Source: Mesocentrotus franciscanus (taxonomy: Eukaryota > Echinodermata > Echinoidea > Camarodonta > Strongylocentrotidae). From it: a DNA stretch of 64,000 bases. Each line of letters begins with the position of its first letter. Position 1 is the first letter of the stretch. Location: the NCBI GenBank assembly GCA_037976565.1, contig CP137671.1, forward strand, positions 17,985,910 to 18,049,909, given 5' to 3'. Position numbers and translations under genes: made by a program. This document shows, one piece after another, positions 23,073 to 35,690 of the stretch. A model generated the notes under the pieces. It was not told the origin of the DNA. It saw only the letters and a list, made by a program, of their open reading frames with translations, and made no database searches.

Positions 23073-25046
23073 TGATCTCATATTTCAAACATTCAGAACT
23101 CCTTTACTATTGGTCCGATCCATTTCAAACTTTTACTATTCTGATTCTGTTATTTTCTGCTTTCATACAAATCAACTTATTACAAGGGTTGGATTGCCCT
23201 TTACCGTAATTAAATAGGAAGTCCACTAAGAAATAATGAACAGGAGCATGAAAACTGACACTAAACAGCCGTTTTGCCTACGTGCGCTTTGTGCCATCGT
23301 CCATAAATTTAGATGAAAGTGAATCCACTTGAACCACCTATTGTTTACTTAGTCTCAATCCTATTAAATTGAAATATGATATGTGATTAATGGTAGGTGA
23401 TTGATCAGATATCGGCCAGGTGAACCAATTTGATGAGGGTTGTTTTATCATCCCAGAAACAGTGGCAGAAACAGGATCCAACTTAAAGTGAAGGTCGAAT
23501 TCTGGTACAGGTGAAAAACAATTTGAGCTTTATTCTCATTCTTTTTCTGATCATTAGAAGGATATTATCAAAGAAGACATGTTCCCTGAAAAGGTTGCTT
23601 TTAAAATGCCCGCTTAGTTGAAATATGACAAGAAATACAACAAGAAAAAGCTGTGAAATTTGGACCAACTTTCAAGCCAAATGAGGATGTAGTCCCAAAT
23701 ACACATTTCTGTGTGACTTAAAGCAAGATTGAGTCCAATTTGTTATCATTTCAACGATACCAAACCCTCACAATATACACCTACTTCTATGTATTTCCTA
23801 ATCAACTTTTCCAAAAAAAATCACAGTGCAATCACTTGACCGGAACTCGTCTTTCCCTTTAAAAGTTAAAATCCGGACGAGTTTCAATTTCACGTTTGAC
23901 GATAATTTATAAGGTACCAGGATTTGTACTAAACCCATAATAAATCTTCCATTATTTAATTTATAAGGGCATCAAAGGCCTGTCAAACAAATACTGGCCT
24001 ATATGAATCATGGCATAAAACTATATAAAACTAATTCAAATTAGATGTATCATGTTTCGTTATGGTTCAAAACGGTTAAGATGGATTCACGTTTTGTATT
24101 TCTAGATCTGCTATTTAATTGGAATACACTCTTTTGTCAAGGTCGCAGTCTTAATGATTTAAAACAAAGTACTTATTCCTCTTGACTGAATGCCATGTAT
24201 AATCCACAGATCAATCATTTATCATTAAATGCCACTTATCGAATATCAGTGAACCTTTATACACAGTACATTTTCAACAAGCTAATTGTAAAAAGAATTA
24301 GCTTTCTAGAGTATTTATAACTCTTCCCTTTTTTTAATTGATGGCAGACATGAAGATATCTTTTTTTAATCTGCACAAAATTATGTCAGGTTCCAGTTAT
24401 TTATATATTTATTTATTATATATTTTATTATATATATATATATATATCTTACAATAATGTCAACATTACAAAGAAACAAAATTATAGTAAATTGATAAGA
24501 CATTGTTCGTCTGTTCAAGCAAAATGAGCAACCTTCCTATGCATTTCATAGAAGTGATTGGAAATTATCAATCTTGAAAGTTAACTTTTTAAAATGCAAG
24601 GTGAAAGATCTGTCCAAAAGGATGTGGCAAACAAGATTACATATCTGGTGACAATGGCATGGAAATACTTTGAAAATAATCACCTATTATGTATAATGAT
24701 AGCCATGATTTTAGGAACATTTTTTCCAATGTGACAAAAGAGTTCTTATATTGTCTCATGAAAATGATCACAGATTTTTCCTCACTCTTTTTTCATTTTT
24801 TTTCCATTCTTTGCCAAAATGAAAAATATAGGTAAGTAAAAATGTTGATGTGTCCTATCAAAAATAATTTCTAATCATCCTCACCTTCCTAATAAAATTC
24901 CTCAGCACAAACATTCACCTACTTTAACCATATCAACAGTGAATTAGTACCTTTAAAAGTTGGAAAAACAGACCGTCCAAGTAGAGAATACTGAAAAGGG
25001 TCTTGAAGTAAGAATAGCATTTGGCACAAACCCTTTCTGCCATTTA
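23073..25046. other. Intergenic DNA with an AT run
   Basis: (TA)n near 24427-24447; otherwise AT-rich DNA with no open frames of note. Confidence 0.4.
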
Positions 25047-25859
25047 CCCCCCCCTCTCTCTCTCTCTCTCTCTCTGCCCTTCAATTTGAAACTCTATGGA
25101 TGCCCATGAAATTGACCATTGCTCACACAGAGATAATGTTGCAAGGTCATGCCTAGTCTTGACATGTACCAAATACAGACCTCGATTCAACATAATTTTT
25201 TTAAAATTGTGTCTAATTTCATTTTAATCCTCCAAGGTCAAGTGAAACTGATTCTTTGATTCTAGGTGATTTATTGTCCCCGCTCACTTCCTTTTAGTTT
25301 TATCTGCAGGTGTTGTTTTCAGTTATTTGATATGATATAAGGGAGTAAGCCTATTTTAACTACATGTAGGATATTGTCTGGTCAGAGCAAGAAAGCCGGC
25401 ATAAACTATGTGTTGAATGACAATATTTGGATACAGAGGTAGTGGCAATATTTCAAAAAAGTGAAAGTTTAACTTTATGAATTCCTGACAAGGAGCTTGT
25501 ACTGATAATGCCCAAATAGAATTTGTTTATGAGTTGAAAATATAAATTATCTATAGCCATGGAACTCCCTTCTCCTAAATCTTTAAACACTACAAATTAA
25601 GAAAGAATTTTACTTGACCTACACACTGCAATTGCTCTAAAATTTCTTCAGGGTCAGAGTTCACAATGTTGAAAAATTGAATGAATATCGCTGCCCCCCT
25701 CAACATATTTATGATGATATTGTCTGAATGCCAAGACTAAGGTCAGAGTGTCAGGGGTCAATGTGTTAACAAGGCAGTTGATTTATGGGAAGGCTCCATG
25801 TAACAAAATGGACAGCCCTTCATCACTGATGACAATTACTCGAATATGGAATGGGGAGA
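25047..25859. other. Intergenic DNA with a short CT run
   Basis: CCCCCCC(TC)n at 25050-25075; nothing else recognised. Confidence 0.4.
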
Positions 25860-26292
25860 TGGAGAATCATTTGAGAATCGAACACAAAGAGAGTGATAGA
25901 GAGTGAGAGGAAGGAAGTGAGAGGGAGGAAAAGAGAGAGGGTGAGAGGAAGACAGTCAGAGAGAGACAGACAGACAGAGACAGACAGAGAGACAGACAGA
26001 GAGAGACAGAGACAGACAGAGAGAGAGATAGAGAGAGACAGACAGAGAGAGACAGAAACAGAGAGAGAGAGAGAGAGAGAAAAGAGATATAGGGTGGAGA
26101 AGAGAGAGAGGGGAGATGTGCAAATATGGATGGGGAAATGGAGAAAGAACATTTGTAAACAAAATACAAATGGAGCAGTGAGAGAAGATATGAAAAAGAG
26201 GGAGGGGGTGGTAGAGAGAGAGTGGAGAAAAACAAAGAAAAAAGATAGGAGGATGGGGTATAGAGAACATGATGTGAACATCCTCAAGCAAC

Positions 26293-26324
<32 letters not shown>

Positions 26325-26450
26325 GGGAGAAGACAGAGAGACAGAGAGGTAAAAGGTCACTCCAAGTTCAAGGTTACTGGGTTCTCCATGTTTGAAATGA
26401 GCGCTAAAAGGGCATTCACAAACTGACAGCTGAGAGAGAGCAAACAAGAA
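25860..26450. repeat. GA/GACA-rich low-complexity tract
   Basis: Interrupted GAGA and GACAGACA runs, densest at 25955-26080, with a second block at 26295-26350. The Arg/Glu frame on the plus strand and Ser/Leu frames on the minus strand are compositional. Confidence 0.85.
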
Positions 26451-27870
26451 AGAGAGGCATTGTGACCCCAGGAGTGTGTATTGGCTGGGGAAATAAAGGA
26501 TGGAATTCGCATCTCTCCAAAAATTGCCCCTTTTCTGTTTATTCCATTTTGCTGTTGTCATGAAGGCAACGCATTATCACAAGAGGCCTTGAAAGTGAAT
26601 AGATTCTTCTACCAAAAAGCAGTTTAATTTGTTGCTCACTCGCTCATCCATATCAATTACTCAACAGATGGTGACTTTCAGTTCCATAACAAAAAAATGA
26701 AATCATTATCACCCCTCAATCATAAATCACAGTTGGTTTTAATAACCCAACATTGACCCTAAAATGTACTAGTGAATGATTGCATGATGGTTTATGGATT
26801 CAATTTGACATTTTTATAAGCATATATTTGTACAGAGCTCGGTAACACCTAAAAATTGGGACATATTTTTGGTTGAAAAGTACTGAGCCAATCACCCTAA
26901 ACAATTTGTTCTACAATTCTTTGAAGTTTTTATGACAAGTAATGATGATGATGATAATAATGATTCCAAACCTTTATTTTTTTTAACAAATAAAGATAAT
27001 AATTTATACTAGTTCATACAAGGCTCCTAAGGCGTACTTCACTTTCTTCCAAGTTCTTAAACAATCTTATGAACTACAATGTAATAAACCTCAACTAATA
27101 TTTTTAAAAGGAAGATTATACCTCGTCCTAGTTTTAAAAGGTTATCTGCCTTGCTATATCAGCCTTAAAGACAAAAAGGAAGCAAAACAAATGAAAACTA
27201 TCTCCTCCAGCACAAAAATGATGCAGTTTATATTGGCTATCTTGTATTACAACATAGCAAAACATACTCTATTTAGTAAACTTGTGTTTTAAAAAACATA
27301 TCGTTTTTTCTCACAGGTGATCTAGGCCAAGAATCTTAGTTTCTCACGCTTTGAAATCATGCTCGATGATGATGATACAATTTTAATAACTTTAAGGAAC
27401 CTTCCACCTCTACTGTACTTTTTAATGATCTACATTTACACTAATCACTGTTTACATTTGCTTATAATTTCTCTTATCACCTTAATCCTAGTGAATTGTC
27501 CAAACAATTTTGGGATATCTCCTTCGTAAAATGGGCCACACTTGTCAGCTAAGAAAAATACTGATCGCTATCTAATGAGGCATAAACCTTTGTCTCTCAA
27601 CTTCCGTCATCTTCCAATATCAAAATGAAATCCAATAACAGGATAACGCTGCTGATATTAAACGGCCGGTGTTTATTATGGAGGAAATATAAAGTTTCAG
27701 CAATCCTACACCAAAGGAAAACATGGCATGAGGCTTCTTTTAAGGTTATAGCTTTGAAAGAGAAGAAGGCTCATAACAGCTTGGCAGTTTGTGTAAGCAA
27801 TCAAGACACGTGATCAGTGACAAAATGAGGGCCAGAAAGACAGAGATATGATGGAGATAATGATGCTGGT
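26451..27870. other. Intergenic DNA, nothing recognised
   Basis: AT-rich. Small GATGAT runs near 26943 and 27367 are the only low-complexity signals. Confidence 0.4.
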
Positions 27871-27965
27871 ATTTACTGGGTGCGATATTGATGATGATGG
27901 TGGTAGTGGTGGTGATAATGATAAAGACGGTGATGATGGTGGTGATGGTGGTGGTGATGGAGATA

Positions 27966-27997
<32 letters not shown>

Positions 27998-28193
27998 GAC
28001 AGTGATGATGGTGATGATGATGATGATAATGATGGTGGTGATAATGAAGATGATGATGATGATGAAGACAGTGATAATGGTGATGATGATGATGATAATG
28101 ATGGTGGTGATAATGAAGATGATGATGATGATGATGATGAAGACAGTGATGATGGTGATGATGATAATGATGGTGGTGATAATGAAGATGATG

Positions 28194-28225
<32 letters not shown>

Positions 28226-28835
28226 GATGATGGTGATGGTGGTGGTGGTGGTGATGATAGTGATGAAGGTAGTAACAATAGAGATGATGATGACAGTGAT
28301 GATGGTGATGATGATGATGATAATGATGGTGGTGATAATGAAGATGATGATGATGATGATGATGAAGACAGTGGTGATGGTGATGATGATGATAATGGTG
28401 GTGGTGATAATGAAGATGATGATGATGATGATGATGGTGATGGTGGTGGTGGTGGTGGTGGTGATGATAGTGATGAAGGTAGTGATAATAGAAATGATGA
28501 CAGTGAAGATGATGATGATGGTGATGATGATGATGATGATCATTATTATTGTGAAGATGGTGATGATGAAGATGGTGATGATGATGATGATGATGGTGAT
28601 GATGGTGATGATGATGATGATGATGATGATGGTGATGGTGGTGGTAGTGATGATAGTGATGAAGGTAGTGATAATAGAAATGATGATGACAGTGATGATG
28701 ATGATGATGATGATTGTGATGGTGATCATCATCATCATGATTATTGTGAAGATGGTGATGATGATCATGATAGGGATGCTACTGATCTGATGATGATTAT
28801 AATGTTGATAGTGATAATGATGATAATGATGTATA
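27871..28835 (+). repeat. GAT/GGT microsatellite of about 960 bp with higher-order structure
   Basis: Almost the whole stretch is GAT, GGT, GAA and AAT triplets. Superimposed is a recurring block, GAAGACAGTGATGATGGTGA followed by a GGTGGTGATAATGAAGATG-type segment, near 27996, 28069, 28141 and 28366, and a second block GATAGTGATGAAGGTAGTRA near 28256, 28467 and 28652. A 331-codon Asp/Gly-rich frame and a 300-codon Met/Val frame cross it. Neither has unique flanking sequence or splice support. Confidence 0.9.
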
Positions 28836-29619
28836 GACATTGATGTTTATAGATGCCATTGCCCATTACAAGTATTTACAACAAAATCAAACATGATAAT
28901 TATAATGATGTTTATAACGATAATGATGGCAAGTGAATGTTTACCCAGAAAACTAATAAGACACCACATAGGCTAAAAGGGGAGGGTGCATAATCAATAT
29001 TCCTTTAATAATTACATCATATTATAAATAGACTGAGTGACCTGTATAAAATTCAAGTTCAATCAAAACAAAACTACTTGTAAACGAGACTTGGGGCGCA
29101 AGGCCATAAAAGTACTCTGGGACAAGTCCGCAGGGTGTATTTCCTTTTTCTTCTTGTATTACTGGGCTTTAATACGGAACAGGAAATCTTGACACGGTTT
29201 AATTGTCTAACCCAGAAAGCGGCCATGATCGCTGGCCGTTGAGTGGAAAGTTAGACAAACAATCAAGGAAAGAGCGAGAATTGTGCCAAGGCCAACGTCT
29301 CAAGCCGAGATGAGTATTTTAATAATCTTTTTTTTTTTGTCCCGTGTTCACTCTCTATTAGTGAGCTTTCCACAGGTAATTGTACTTTGTAAAGTGCAGG
29401 CTCTATGCAAGACATCTAGAGAGACAGGCTTTTTGCTCGTAGAGGTCGTTTTAATCTATGCAATTAATTGGAACTCAAACACCAAAGTCAAGTTAGCGAA
29501 CATTCCTTCTTTTTTAAACTTGAAATGTTTCAGCTTAAAGGATGATATTGTAAAGTGTTGGCAGTTTCTGTTTCTTAATCTGATTTTTTGAATAAATAAG
29601 TACAATTGCCATATCCCGA
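28836..29619. other. Intergenic DNA; one balanced patch
   Basis: 29080-29290 has balanced composition with GGCCATGATCGCTGGCC, a short inverted repeat (GGCCA/TGGCC), and AACAATCAAGG. It could be regulatory. No exon is recognised. Confidence 0.3.
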
Positions 29620-29690
29620 TGACTACTGAATATATTCAATGCCATAGGGTTAATACAGGGGCAACCCGGTTCTAGTAGGTAATGTAATCT
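29620..29690 (+). repeat. Short dispersed repeat TGACTACTGAAT, copy 1
   Basis: Diverged copy of a roughly 75-bp family also found at 32.1, 42.97 and 43.13 kb: GACTACTGAAT at one end, TTAATACAGGG in the middle, TAGTAGGTAATG at the other. Confidence 0.65.
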
Positions 29691-30160
29691 CCCCATTGGT
29701 TTGACATAAATCAATGACTTAGATTTAGGTGAACACATTACCAACAGTTCACCCTTTTTTTTAAATCAATTTAGAATCTAAATCACAAGCAAAAAGTATT
29801 CTCTAAATAGACATACAACTTCAAAGCTCCATATATCACAATATCAGTTGTCTTAAATTGGCTCATTAAAAGCTTGGCTAAAGTCCCAAACAATCATCTT
29901 TTCCATGTTTAAGTATTTCCTTATCTTAAAATAATCACATATTATAGTCTCTCAATATCTCAATATCTTCCTGCAATTTCCTCACTACCTTGTAACATCC
30001 GATGAGAATCTCTCACCTGCTGTAACAGACTTGACTTTCCAACTAATTTTGTGATGGATACTGTTTCAAATACAAGTTTCGAGGTCAAAGTGTATTGTTG
30101 AAACTAGCAAATTGAAACATGAAAGTCATAAACTGACTTGCACTTTGAAATTTATATTGA
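29691..30160. other. Intergenic DNA, nothing recognised
   Basis: AT-rich with no coding or repeat signal. Confidence 0.35.
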
Positions 30161-30256
30161 AATTGAAACTTACAAGAGCATACTGAAACTTACACGAATG
30201 CTGAAACTTACATGAATAATGAAACTTACATGCATACTGAAATTTACATGCATAAC
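30161..30256 (+). repeat. About 20-bp tandem repeat, five diverged copies
   Basis: TGAAACTTACA followed by AGAGCATA, CGAATGC, TGAATAA, TGCATAC or TGCATAA variants. Confidence 0.85.
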
Positions 30257-31360
30257 TCAACTTGCAAATTAAATTAATGTTAGTAATTCAAGGCAGCAAA
30301 ACCTTTTACAAAATATGAAAAAAGTAATCTACTTCCTGGAGTCGTGCTATATATGTTAGTTTCAGTTTGGTGGGTGAGGTCACCTAAAGGCTACTAGCTT
30401 TATTAAGAAGGCAATGTTTGAAATAATAATTTCAATCGATTGTGTGATGTCGTCACCAAGTAGGGAGCAGCTTGTTCAAACACACGTGTCTCGGGTATCA
30501 CCTTCGCGATCCAAATGGCATTTGCGAAATATCCCTAAGCGTGCGCATCCCTACACTAATACAATATGAAAGCACCACTCATCATATTGCATGTGTACAT
30601 GTACACTCAAGTCACATAATCAAATTGACCCATCATGTTCCATGTGCAGTTTGGGGAACTTAAAAAGTGAAGACTGACGTCTTGTAAGGATCATGGAAAG
30701 TTATTTTATTTTATTCTTTTAATTCAGGATGACTGAAACGATAGACAAAAGGTCAGTTGAAAGGAATTCCACCTTGTCTTGAAGTGTAAAGCTTGATGTT
30801 GTGCAGTTTGACCCCTCCCCTCCCCCTCCCCTAGAATCTGCAATTTCCCCCACCTTGAAGCATGTCCAATTTCTTGCTTTTCAAATACATAATTACAACT
30901 TACAACTGAAAGAAAGTATAGATGGAAAAATTGAGCAATAACATTTAAGAGGGAACAAAACAAACTATGACCCACCCATCCCACCTTACCTCCCCTCCCC
31001 TATACATGTACCTCACCTTTGACATATTTAAATTTATAGTGGTGTTTATACAACGGCAAACCAAATTGATTGAAAGCTGGAAAAACATATTGAAAAATAG
31101 CTCAAGTCTGATATTACTTCTGAAGGAAAGTCTCAAGGAATACAACGTAGAAAACAAAATTGAATTTGAGAGGGCAAGAAAAAAAACAATCACCCCCTAT
31201 ACTCCTCACAACAACCCCACCCCCTCCCCCACCAAGCCCATACCTTCCATTAAACATAAACATTGTATTGTTTGTTGTAGGAGTACAAAAGCCAAGTTCA
31301 CTAAAAGCTAGTTCAGATAAAGGCTTCACAGTCTGAGAGATTCATGGCCAAGACTTCCTC
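30257..31360. other. Intergenic DNA, nothing recognised
   Basis: C-rich patches near 30810-30835 and 31195-31235 create short Pro-rich frames. No gene is recognised. Confidence 0.4.
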
Positions 31361-31430
31361 TGTACAGAACCAAAAAGGCATTAAGCACACATTGAAATAA
31401 TACAGGTTATTGCCTTTCTGGCTCCGACGA
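31361..31430 (+). repeat. Hairpin-family copy (diverged)
   Basis: GAACCAAAAAGGCATTAAGC faces GGTTATTGCCTTTCTGGCTC across a loop of about 25 bases. Confidence 0.6.
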
Positions 31431-31656
31431 GACGACTCACTCTAAACGAGCTCATCAGGTGAAAATTAAGGAGTGCGTGGGAGATCATTATACCAAGGGC
31501 GGAGTCATTAGCGCACCTATGATTCCATACTGAGAAGTTCATCTCCTCACAATCGACCCTCATGCAAAATGGTTCCTTCGTAATATAGGGGATGTAATAA
31601 AACAAAGAAAACAAACGTACAATTCTATAATTTTTCATTCCACATTTTTGCCTTGG

Positions 31657-31884
31657 CAGCTGACCTGAGAGAATGCTATCATCCAATGTTTAAGTTCCTA
31701 CAAGGTCACTTGCCAAGATATTGATGAAAAGGCAATTCTAATTTTCTTATCTTCCAAAATGCACTTTCAACAGCTGACATGAGAGAATGCTATCATCCAA
31801 TGTTCAAAGTTCCTACAAGGTCACTTGCCAAGATACTGATGAAAAAGCAGTTCTAATTTTCTTATCTTCCAAAATGCACTTTTC
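31657..31884 (+). repeat. Direct tandem duplication, 114-bp unit, two copies
   Basis: Both units run from CAGCTGACNTGAGAGAATGC to CTTCCAAAATGCACTTT with very few differences. Confidence 0.95.
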
Positions 31885-32115
31885 AACATTTATAAATGAA
31901 AATAAAAAAAGTTGAATTGGCAGAAGCAGATCCAGGAAGCACGAGGGGCACAACCCTCACTTGCCAGACATTTGTCATAAGTACGCCCTCTGCCATTTTA
32001 AGGAATCCTTGATCCTCTTTTTGTAATTGTCAATAAATTCATAACAATATTGTAGTGTACCCACTATACTTCCCAATTATAAAGAAATGTACATAGAGAA
32101 AATTGTATAAATTCA
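31885..32115. other. Intergenic DNA with a possible hAT-like terminus
   Basis: CAGAAGCAGATCCAGGAAGC (about 31921) resembles the end of the element at 45769-45959. No matching far end was found. Confidence 0.3.
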
Positions 32116-32199
32116 ATTAACCCCTTGCCTACAGGAACCCAGTGGTCCCTGTATTAAGCCTATTGCGTAATTGGAGAATTCAGTAGTCAAAGAGTTAAT
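32116..32199 (-). repeat. Short dispersed repeat TGACTACTGAAT, copy 2 (inverted)
   Basis: Reverse complement of the family: ends GAATTCAGTAGTCAA, centre CCCTGTATTAAGCC, other end CCCCTTGCCTAC. Confidence 0.75.
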
Positions 32200-33984
32200 T
32201 TACATGTTTTAGAAACATTTAAACCAGAATTTTTTTTTTTCATTAAATTTTCTTCCAGTAGACAACACTTTTATTTCATTTTGCACATTATCAAAATAAA
32301 AGAATAAACATGAGAATTCCTAGAATTCCTAGCATACATGTATATCCATGAACCTTAAATCATAGAGTAAGTGCAAACTGCTACACAAAATCATCTCCAA
32401 CTTCAACTTACAACCTACAGGAGGGGGTGGAAAAATGATTAATCATAGTTATCTTTATTTTGAGAGCGCTACCCCGCCGTTTCTTGCAATCACTTCCGCC
32501 ATCGACTTCTCCCCCACTCTGCATGTGGTTGGAAGGGAGACAAACTGCACTTTTTTGATAGCTGAACAGCAAAGGCAACAAAAGAACGAAGCTACCGATC
32601 GAATCGGAGGACTATAGCGGCTTCATTCATACACCTGGCATATTGGTTGTCTAGTGGCGGACAAAAGGAAACTGCCCTTTTTCATTCAATCAAAAGTACA
32701 TGTTAGGCTTACACTTTCTCATTTTATTTCTGCTGGCTTGAGCATTCTTCAAGCCCTTTCGTTGCGATTATATAAAGTCTTGAGTCATCATTCATTGCAG
32801 TCAGAAGGCAATACGTGAGTTGAGTATTATTTTGAGCGATGAATTCTTGCATAACATTATTATCAAGGACTCTGTGAAACATCTAAACAAGATTATAGTT
32901 TTATTTATAAATAGGGCTTTCATACCCAAAATGTATAACCCTCATTCCTCCTTGTGTCTTCTTATATTGGAATCTCAGGCCCCCCGCCCCTTCCCCTTCC
33001 ACATTACAAACACAACACATGCAGGCCATCTTCTCACACATCTTCCGAAAATTGTACAAAATCATGACTTCTTTTAAAATTCATTATGTTAAGAAAAGCT
33101 TCAACTCCATTACTTCCCATTCTCCTCCCCCAGCCCCGCCCGTCTTCCACCCTCTCCTCCTTCTCCTCCTACCACCCTCATCTCCTAAAATCCACCAAAC
33201 CAAACCCCCTTCCCTTCCCATCCCTCCACTACCCCTACATCCACATCTTGATAAGATTTACAAGAATTCGTGACATGGCTGCTCCACAAAGTTGAAGTCT
33301 GTTAGTGTTGGAACAGAATCGTCTCCCTTCCTTCCTCTCATCCCTCACCTCTTCACAATCCATCAACCCCTCCAAAACCCCTCCCCTCCAAAACCCCTCC
33401 CCCACCTGCCCCCCCCCTCCCAAACATCCACATCTTGATAACATCTACCAGAAATCACTGTTGCATATTTGAATTCAAGTCAGTTATTTTAGGAAAGAGA
33501 ATTAAAACCAGACAAGCACATTGTGAAAATCCCCGTCTCCGTTGTCAAGGCAACAGGTCGAAAAGGGCGAACCAAAGAATGTCAATCTATCTCTTTTAAC
33601 AGAAAAATACACACATTCTTCAACCCTAGAATATGTATGAAGCATTTAGACTGCCAGTGAGAGGAAAGTGTATTAAATGACAATGAAATTCTGCTATGAA
33701 ATTAAACAACGATGGTGTAGCCGTTATCTCAGAAGGGAGGAGGGGGGCTGGGGGGGGGGGAGCTATCAGGTACAATTCGAGAATCATTTAGCATGCTGGC
33801 ACACATTCAGGAATTATGACATGATTCAGTGGGGTAAATCAAGAGAGAATGAGTGAAAATTACAAATGCTTGAAATTAGATTGCATTAAATTAATAAATA
33901 AGCCTAAAAATCTTTAACATGGGAACGATCAATCATGTGACGAACGAGAATGATGAATAATACAGAGTTGAATGATTCTTGAGT
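32200..33984. other. Intergenic DNA with C-rich patches
   Basis: Pyrimidine-rich patches at 33117-33245 and 33325-33425 create Pro/Ser/Leu-rich frames on both strands. A G-run lies near 33735-33765. No gene is recognised. Confidence 0.4.
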
Positions 33985-34650
33985 TTAATCGAAAAGACAG
34001 ATGGGCAAAATTTATGTAACAACATTAGCTTCAAAGTCTTTAAATTGACAACATGCAATCAATTGTTTTTAATACACCTGACACAATAAAGTCAAGGATA
34101 CGTAGAGGTGAATTGCCTGGTTGAAAAGACCGATGAGCAAAATTTATGTAATGACATTAGCTTCAAAATCTTTAAATTGACAACATGCAATCAATTGTTT
34201 TTAATACACCTGACACAATAAAGTCAAGGATACGTAGAGGTGAATGCTGGTGGAAAAGACAGGTAAGCAAAATTATTGGAACAAAATTACCGCTAAAAAC
34301 CTTCAAATTGGCAACACGCAATCAATTGTTTTTGTATTCAAGTGGAATAACATAAATGAAGGATATGTAGAGGTGAATGCCTGGTGAAAAGGACAGGTAA
34401 TCAGAGTTTCTTTTTTAATAAATTTACTCTTTAAAACCTTTAAATTGGCAACAAGCAAGCAATTGTTTTGAATTCACCTGACATAACAAAATGAAGGATA
34501 TGTAGAGGTGAATGTCTGGTTGAAAAAAACAAGTAAGCATATTGTTTTAAAAACAAAATTACATTTAAAATCTCTAAATTGGCAATACTTTGTTTTAATA
34601 CACCTGTCATAATAATATCAAGGATAGACACAATGTACATAAAGGTGAAT
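33985..34650 (+). repeat. Tandem array, period about 131 bp, five copies
   Basis: GCAATCAATTG-type landmarks lie near 34055, 34187, 34318 and 34455, with a truncated fifth near 34585. Other shared parts are AATACACCTGACACAATAAA, GTCAAGGATACGTAGAGGTG and CTTTAAATTG. Copies 1 and 2 are nearly identical and the later ones increasingly diverged. Confidence 0.9.
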
Positions 34651-34895
34651 GGCAGGCAAGTTCAACTGTTCAGGTATGAACTTGAAAGGTGTGATTCCAT
34701 AATAGAATTGCACATTCGCAGGGTGGTGGAATTCTTTGGGCATTTTACAGCAATGTAAATGGAGCGGAATGGGCGGATGGAAGGGGGGGGGAGTGGGCAT
34801 ATTACATATAGGTAGGATAATTTGATAGAAAAAAGGTACCAGATATTTGATTCTAAGATCTCTGATCTCTTAGATCTCTATCACTATCACTAGGA
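34651..34895. other. Intergenic DNA
   Basis: G-run near 34780-34793; short palindromic AGATCTCTGATCTCTTAGATC-like sequence near 34855-34878. Confidence 0.3.
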
Positions 34896-35092
34896 GGCGC
34901 GATAGCTCAGTTGGTAGAGCAGTGGTCTCGTAATCCGGTGACCCGGGTTCCAAACCAAGTCGATGCGCTAGTGCCCTTTGGTAAGGCATTAATCCTCATT
35001 ACCAGGTCCCTCGGAGAGGACATAAAGCCGTCGGTCCTCTGGTTGCTTACTAACAAGCATTTATGCCTTCTTAGCAGTCAGGTAAAATAACC
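34896..35092 (+). repeat. tRNA-derived SINE, full-length copy
   Basis: The head has an A box TAGCTCAGTTGG, an anticodon-like loop CTCGTAA, and a B box GGGTTCCAAACC. The acceptor and anticodon stems do not pair properly, so it is not a working tRNA gene. The body (TTAATCCTCATTACCAGG, TCGGAGAGGAC, CTGGTTGCTTAC) and the end TCTTAGCAGTCAGGT are shared with copies at 11673 and 46696. An imperfect ACTACTCATACTCATACT tail follows. Confidence 0.85.
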
Positions 35093-35270
35093 ACTACTAC
35101 TCATACTCATACTGTCATGACCATCATTGCCATGTCAATCCACATAAATCATTTATTTGCGTAAATCAGGGTGAAATTAATCCATTTGCCCTTAATTGTA
35201 TGCCTATTTGCTAAGGGCAACCAGAATTAGATATTATTATTTATATATTATTGTTTTTAATGTTTAAATT
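35093..35270. other. Intergenic DNA
   Basis: SINE tail remnants then AT-rich DNA. Confidence 0.3.
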
Positions 35271-35341
35271 GTTTGAGCCAGAAAAGTTCAAACTCTGTGT
35301 AAAAGTGTATAAACACCCTTTTGGTTCTCAACGGATGATTA
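35271..35341 (+). repeat. Hairpin-family copy
   Basis: GTTTGAGCCAGAAAAGTTCA faces AAACACCCTTTTGGTTCTCA followed by ACGGATGATT, across an ACTCTGTGTAAAAGTGTAT loop. Confidence 0.75.
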
Positions 35342-35387
35342 AAGCAATTAAATGACACTCTTTTCTATGTTGTCAATAAGAAAAGAG

Positions 35388-35690
35388 ATTTAAAAACTTA
35401 ACCTCAGGTCAAGTTTTTGATGATGATGCCACAACATAGTCTAAGTTTGTTGACCTAAAATGACCTTTGACCTTGACATTGTGACCCCAAATGCTACTCA
35501 AATGATTGGGGATACTTGATAACCCTTTAGTCCAAGTTTCATTGAATAAGAACTTATACTTTCAAAATTATATATAAAATTCAAAAACTTAACCTTAGGT
35601 TAAGTTTTTGATGTTGACGTCGCCGCCCCCGGAAAAGCAGCGCCTATGTCTCGCTTTTGCTTTGCAGGCGAGACAAAAACTACCTTTGAA
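35388..35690. repeat. Dispersed-type repeat containing a perfect DR1 motif
   Basis: Both halves carry AAAACTTAACCT(C/T)AGGT(C/T)A followed by AGTTTTTGATG. Between them is TGACCTTTGACCT (35461-35473), a direct repeat of the nuclear-receptor half-site with one-base spacing. The right end reads AGCGCCTATGTCTCGC and GCAGGCGAGACAAAAAC, with internal inverted symmetry. Similar sequences are, from memory, common in marine invertebrate genomes; only one copy is seen here. Confidence 0.55.

Noticed and set aside
25893..26426. Arg/Glu-rich 177-codon frame
   Set aside because: Translation of GAGA/GACA repeats; overlapping Ser/Leu frames on the other strand are equally open.
27848..28843. 331-codon Asp/Gly-rich frame and 364-codon Ile/Thr frame
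   Set aside because: Both are translations of a GAT microsatellite with no unique domain, splice signal or flanking coding sequence.
34896..34969. tRNA gene (Thr-like anticodon CGT)
   Set aside because: Acceptor and anticodon stems do not pair, and the body is shared with other SINE copies in the window, so it is a SINE head.
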